From assembly GCA_015657435.1 (NCBI GenBank), contig JADLKH010000002.1:156430-164105 (forward strand): a DNA stretch of 7,676 bases, given 5' to 3'. The stretch is from Synergistales bacterium. Its GTDB lineage: Bacteria > Synergistota > Synergistia > Synergistales > 79-D21. Shown here one piece after another: positions 4,904 to 7,676 of the stretch; position 1 is the stretch's first letter, and each line of letters opens with the position of its first letter. The notes under the pieces are model-generated. The model did not search any database, was not told where the DNA came from, and saw only the letters and a program-made list of their open reading frames with translations. The translations under genes and the position numbers were made by a program.

Positions 4904-6388
4904 TTGAGAAGGTTCCGTTTTCGTTCCCTGCTGGTGTGGGGAGGGCTCCTCCTTTTCACGACCGGCTTCTTCCTTCGAGGTCAGGACGGAAACACCCCCT
5001 GGCAGTTCGCCGCAAGGGTGCAGGTTTTGCCCGCACTTCTCAGGTGGGGAGCAACGATCCTGTTTTTTGCCGGGACGGCCCTTCTGGCAGGTCGCTTCTA
5101 TTGTTCTCTCCTGTGCCCTTTGGGGCTGTTTCAGGAGGCCGTTCACGGATTGGGCGGAAGGGCCCTGCCGGGCTATCGGCCGTGTAGGATCCTTCGATAC
5201 CTGGTGCTGGCGGCTGCAATCCTTTCAATGGCTGCGGGCAGCTTGGGACTCCTCAACCTGCTCGACCCCTTCGCAACCTTCGGAAGGGGCGTCACTCAAA
5301 TCCTGAAGCCGTTGCTGGTGGCGGTAAACAACGTGCCGGCATCGATCTCCGGAGAACCCAGCCCGATTCTTCATCACCTGCCCGCGGCCCCCGTCACGGC
5401 CTCCGCCTTCCTTTGGACATCCCTGTTCTTCCTGGCTCTGGCAGCCTGGGCGATCACGCGCGGGCGTCCTTTTTGTGACACTTTGTGCCCGGTGGGGACT
5501 TTCCTGGGCCTTTTCTCCTCATCCCCCCTGCTTTCCGTCCGGTTCGACACGAACGCCTGCTCAGGCTGCGGCCGATGCGAACGAGTCTGCCCCACCGGAT
5601 GCCTTTCGTCAGGAGAGATGAGAATCGAGCGGGACCGTTGCATCCTGTGCCTGTCATGCCTGGGCGCCTGCAAGACGGGAGCTCTCCGCCTGGGGATGCC
5701 CTCAGCCGGAGAGGGACTCCAAAGGAGAGGACTGATCCGAACCGTCCTGGGCGCTGCCGCTGCCCTCGCCTTTTCGGGGATCCAAAGCCGGGTTGAAATC
5801 TCGGCCCGGTCCGAGGCCCTGCCGTTGGCCGTTCTGCCGGTTTCTCCTCCGGGTTCCGGAAGCCACGATCATTTCAGACGGAAGTGCATCGCCTGCTCAT
5901 CCTGCGTCAGCGCCTGCCCGGCGGGGATCATCCGCCCGACGCTTTCGGCCTGGGGGGCTTCCGGGCTTTTCCAGCCCCGCCTTGACTACCGTTATGGCTA
6001 CTGCCAGTATGAATGCAACACCTGTACGGGAACCTGCCCCACCGGCGCCATCGAGCCCCTGTCGGTCGAAGCCAAGCAAAGGGTCCAGATCGGGCGGGCC
6101 CGATTCGACTCAAACGCCTGCATCGTCGTGAAAAGGGGGACGGCTTGCGGGGCCTGCGCGGAACACTGCCCCACCCAGGCGGCCCACATGGTCCCCTACA
6201 GGGATGGTCTTTCCATCCCCGAGGTGGATTGTGCCCTCTGCATCGGGTGCGGGGCCTGCCAGTTCGCCTGCCCGGCCCTGCCGAAAGCGATGACGGTTGA
6301 AGGCCTGCGCCATCACGGGACCGCGAAGCGTCCGGAAGATGCCGGAGAAGGAGCTGTTTTCGACCCGATCGAGGAATTCCCTTTCTAA
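4904..6388 (+). CDS. Membrane polyferredoxin: NapH-like domain fused to NapG-like [4Fe-4S] domain through an internal Tat segment
   Basis: The 494-residue product has a NapH-like half with membrane helices near 8-24, 44-66, 97-120 and 166-186. CxxxCP motifs end helices 2 and 4 (C67/C71 and C191/C195, each followed by PxG). Two cytoplasmic [4Fe-4S] motifs follow (C219-C222-C225-C229P and C246-C249-C252-C256). At 273-292, QRRGLIR plus a moderately hydrophobic stretch looks like a Tat signal-anchor. Beyond it are four more clusters: C328/331/334/338, C367/371/374/378, C406-x8-C415/418/422 and C446/449/452/456. The C-x8-C-x2-C-x3-CP motif is close to NapG's third cluster. In nap operons NapG and NapH are separate quinol-dehydrogenase subunits; here they form one chain. 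Likely role: carrying electrons from quinol or a cytoplasmic donor to the periplasm. C443 is an additional Cys. Other members of the NapH/NosR/polyferredoxin group are possible. It sits between the DUF362 and tatA genes. Confidence 0.9.
   Translation: MRRFRFRSLLVWGGLLLFTTGFFLRGQDGNTPWQFAARVQVLPALLRWGATILFFAGTALLAGRFYCSLLCPLGLFQEAVHGLGGRALPGYRPCRILRYLVLAAAILSMAAGSLGLLNLLDPFATFGRGVTQILKPLLVAVNNVPASISGEPSPILHHLPAAPVTASAFLWTSLFFLALAAWAITRGRPFCDTLCPVGTFLGLFSSSPLLSVRFDTNACSGCGRCERVCPTGCLSSGEMRIERDRCILCLSCLGACKTGALRLGMPSAGEGLQRRGLIRTVLGAAAALAFSGIQSRVEISARSEALPLAVLPVSPPGSGSHDHFRRKCIACSSCVSACPAGIIRPTLSAWGASGLFQPRLDYRYGYCQYECNTCTGTCPTGAIEPLSVEAKQRVQIGRARFDSNACIVVKRGTACGACAEHCPTQAAHMVPYRDGLSIPEVDCALCIGCGACQFACPALPKAMTVEGLRHHGTAKRPEDAGEGAVFDPIEEFPF
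5720..5779 (+). other. Internal twin-arginine (Tat) membrane segment within the polyferredoxin
   Basis: Codons 273-292 encode Q-R-R-G-L-I-R and then a low-to-moderate hydrophobicity stretch rich in Ala, Leu and Gly. This resembles the SRRxFLK motif and h-region of a Tat signal. It follows four predicted Sec-inserted helices and a cytoplasmic ferredoxin pair, and it precedes the distal clusters. Arg296 and Arg302 lie just beyond the segment. Moderate hydrophobicity plus positive charges after the segment is a feature reported for dual Sec-Tat membrane proteins. Confidence 0.75.
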
Positions 6389-6419
6389 GGGGCGAGGTTG
6401 AGGGGAAGGAGGGACTGAC

Positions 6420-6608
6420 ATGAATCTTGGCATGGGTGAAATCCTGGTGCTCCTGGCGCTTGCCCTGCTTCTGTTCGGGGCGAAACGGCTCCCCGAGATC
6501 GGGAGATCCGCGGGAAGCGCCATTCGGGAATTCAAGAAGGGGTTTGAATCAGGCGAAAGCGACGATAAAAAAACGGAGGACGGAAAGGACGGCAAGAGTG
6601 AAGAATGA
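6420..6608 (+). CDS. tatA: Twin-arginine translocase subunit TatA
   Basis: This 62-residue TatA forms the oligomer that opens the membrane for folded Tat substrates. Residues 6-19 form one short transmembrane helix with a polar residue (Glu7) near its start. The invariant F19-G20 hinge precedes the amphipathic helix AKRLPEIGRSAGSAIREFKKG (21-41). The C-terminal tail is short, charged and disordered. The FG hinge and KRLPEIG pattern favour TatA over TatB, which usually has LGPxRLP. With no tatB in the cluster, this may be a bifunctional TatA, as in minimal TatAC systems; that is inference. ATG 6420 follows AAGGAGGG (6406-6413) with 6 nt spacing. A second in-frame ATG at 6432 is less well placed. 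It is 31 bp after the polyferredoxin gene and overlaps tatC by 11 bp, implying translational coupling. Confidence 0.94.
   Translation: MNLGMGEILVLLALALLLFGAKRLPEIGRSAGSAIREFKKGFESGESDDKKTEDGKDGKSEE
6585..6589 (+). promoter_or_regulatory. Ribosome binding site supporting the GTG start of tatC
   Basis: AAGGA lies 8 nt before GTG 6598, inside the end of tatA. Starting here places the TatC hallmark HLEELR at residues 10-15. The frame is open upstream to 6427, but that extension only re-reads tatA. Confidence 0.6.
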
Positions 6609-7302
6609 GGGCGACGTCACCGAACACCTGGAAGAACTCCGCAGGAAGATTCTGAGCGTCCTGCTCTTTTTCCTGGTCGCTTTTGTTGTTCTGTTTGTCT
6701 TTTCAGAACGCCTTTTTGCTTTCCTTCAGGGTCCCCTGGAGGGGCTTGGCCTGTCGCTCTACTATTTCAAGCCCTACGAAAAGTTCATGACCTACATGAG
6801 GATATCCTTCTGGGGCGGGACGATCCTCTCCCTTCCGCTGGCCATCCTCCAGGCGAGCCTGTTCGTCTACCCCGCGCTACGGAAGAACGAGATCCGGTAT
6901 TTCCTTTTCACGGTCCTCGCGGCGCCCCTGTTTTTCGTCGCGGGTTCGGCTTTCGCCTACCGGGTGATCGCCCCGATGGCCTTCCGGTTCTTCCTTTCCT
7001 TCTCGCCGAAAGACAACGTCCTCCCCTTCTGGGGATTCGGCGAATACGCGTCCTTCCTCTTCACCCTGATGGTCGCCTCGGGTCTCGTGTTCCTGCTCCC
7101 TCTGCTCATCCTCTTCCTTGTCGGAACGGGACTCGTCTCGACACGCTCCATGTCCCGGCTGCGCCCGTGGATCATCATGGCCATCGCTTTTGCCGCCGCC
7201 CTGCTCACCCCACCCGATGTGGTTTCCCAGATCCTGCTGGGGCTCCCCCTCTACCTTGTTTTCGAGGGAAGCCTGCTGGCGGGGAGGTGGCTGGAGAAAT
7301 AA
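6598..7302 (+). CDS. tatC: Twin-arginine translocase subunit TatC
   Basis: This 234-residue inner-membrane protein is the receptor for twin-arginine signal peptides. Six hydrophobic segments are visible. Family landmarks are HLEELR (10-15), Pro46, YPALRKNE with Glu98 (equivalent to E. coli Glu103 in the signal-binding site), FFVAGSAFAYRV (112-123), and the last-loop signature LTPPDVVSQILLGLPLYLVFE (203-223, with Asp207 and Gln211). The usual Trp of YQxW near 86 is absent (LQAS). The fourth-helix FEVP motif of E. coli, containing Glu170, is FLLP here, so Leu166 replaces the buried Glu. The protein is shorter than E. coli TatC (258) mainly at the C-terminus, ending at GRWLEK. Its start overlaps the tatA end by 11 bp. 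It is the last gene of the cluster and is followed by a convergent gene. Confidence 0.95.
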   Translation: MKNEGDVTEHLEELRRKILSVLLFFLVAFVVLFVFSERLFAFLQGPLEGLGLSLYYFKPYEKFMTYMRISFWGGTILSLPLAILQASLFVYPALRKNEIRYFLFTVLAAPLFFVAGSAFAYRVIAPMAFRFFLSFSPKDNVLPFWGFGEYASFLFTLMVASGLVFLLPLLILFLVGTGLVSTRSMSRLRPWIIMAIAFAAALLTPPDVVSQILLGLPLYLVFEGSLLAGRWLEK

Positions 7303-7305
7303 GCC

Positions 7306-7318
7306 GGGCCCAGGGCCC
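7306..7318. repeat. GC-only palindrome between convergent tatC and DJ-1/PfpI genes
   Basis: GGGCCCAGGGCCC is two GGGCCC palindromes around one base, readable as a short hairpin on either strand between two convergent stop codons. There is no T-run on either side, so calling it a bidirectional terminator would be speculative. It overlaps the first base of the DJ-1/PfpI stop codon. Confidence 0.3.
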
Positions 7319-7676
7319 TACTTGAAGCCCATCAGAGCCTTGACCTTGTCCGTGTTCTCTCTCGACGTCAGTTTTTCCAGCAGGAGAAAGGCGACATCGA
7401 AAGCCGTGGAGGGGTTGTATGACGTGATGATGTTCCCGTCCACGACGATCCGGCTGTCAGGAACCAGGATGGCCCCCATTTCCGAAAGCTGCTTCTGCCT
7501 CCAGCCGCCGAGGTTGTAGGTTGTGGCCTTCCGGCCCCTGAGAACGCCGCTTTTCGCAACCGCAAGGGCGGCGACGCAGATCGTGGCGATGATCTTGCCC
7601 TGCCGGTCGAACTCCCGGATGACGTCCAGAAAAGGTTCGCTGAACGCCCCGCGGTAGAAATGGGCTTCCTCGAACC
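7318..7676 (-). CDS. DJ-1/PfpI family protein, C-terminal part
   Basis: The gene enters from the right edge on the minus strand and stops at TAG (7320-7318). Two bases of a split codon and 118 full codons are visible. The nucleophile-elbow region reads KIIATICVAALAVAKSGVLRGRKAT, matching the DJ-1/PfpI/ThiJ family pattern in which a Cys follows the central strand and is succeeded by an LA.A..L.GR.AT helix. The candidate catalytic Cys is encoded at 7578-7576. Downstream, VVDGNIITSYNPSTAFDVAFLLLEKL matches the family's typical C-terminal 'dGniiTs.gp..a.dfal.lle.L' region. Members include deglycase/chaperone-like proteins, proteases and glutamine-amidotransferase-like enzymes. The missing N-terminus carries the conserved acidic residue needed to judge activity, so no specific reaction is assigned. 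It converges with tatC, with 15 bp between stop codons. Confidence 0.88.
   Translation of the reverse strand, partial: FEEAHFYRGAFSEPFLDVIREFDRQGKIIATICVAALAVAKSGVLRGRKATTYNLGGWRQKQLSEMGAILVPDSRIVVDGNIITSYNPSTAFDVAFLLLEKLTSRENTDKVKALMGFK

Noticed and set aside
3839..5146. Long 435-codon minus-strand open frame opposite the DUF362 and polyferredoxin genes
   Set aside because: It runs antisense to two strongly recognised proteins, shows no family motif, is rich in Arg/Gly/Pro/His as expected of GC-rich shadow frames, and would cover the divergent promoter region.
1..7676. CRISPR arrays, tRNAs, rRNAs, insertion sequences, attachment sites
   Set aside because: No regularly spaced repeats, cloverleaf-like sequences, transposase motifs or terminal inverted repeats were found on reading both strands.

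Overview
The window reads as a GC-rich bacterial chromosome segment with no insertion sequences, CRISPR arrays, tRNA or rRNA. Gene content suggests an anaerobic or microaerophilic Gram-negative, plausibly one of the former Deltaproteobacteria (Desulfobacterota). The clues are an outer-membrane-type lipoprotein, a Tat-exported DUF362 protein, a membrane polyferredoxin and a TatA/TatC pair without TatB. This taxonomic guess rests on gene content only and is tentative.

Layout, left to right. (1) The C-terminal part of a PLP-dependent Cys/Met metabolism enzyme (+) runs off the left edge. (2) An AT-rich promoter with paired TGACC repeats drives a small heat-shock protein (+), which is closed by a perfect 18-bp-arm palindrome. 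(3) A NudC-type NADH pyrophosphatase (+) is followed by a small cupin (+). (4) A tandem-PDZ lipoprotein (-) converges on the cupin. (5) A divergent promoter region follows, with a perfect TATAAT on each strand. (6) A tight four-gene + strand cluster comes next: a DUF362 protein with a Tat signal, a six-cluster [4Fe-4S] membrane protein, tatA and tatC. (7) The C-terminal part of a DJ-1/PfpI-family protein (-) runs off the right edge.

The most interesting unit is the DUF362-polyferredoxin-tatA-tatC cluster. The polyferredoxin looks like NapH (four membrane helices, two CxxxCP motifs, two cytoplasmic [4Fe-4S] clusters) fused to NapG (four extracytoplasmic [4Fe-4S] clusters). What would be the NapG Tat signal has become an internal twin-arginine membrane segment. 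DUF362 carries its own N-terminal Tat signal, so both putative redox proteins need Tat, and the translocase genes follow in the same transcription unit. My inference is a transmembrane electron-transfer module packaged with its own export machinery; its physiological electron acceptor is not evident here. The TatC lacks the membrane Glu that corresponds to E. coli Glu170.

Several genes use TTG or GTG starts (nudC, polyferredoxin, tatC, lipoprotein), each supported by a Shine-Dalgarno-like purine tract. No gene-free stretch exceeds 300 bases.
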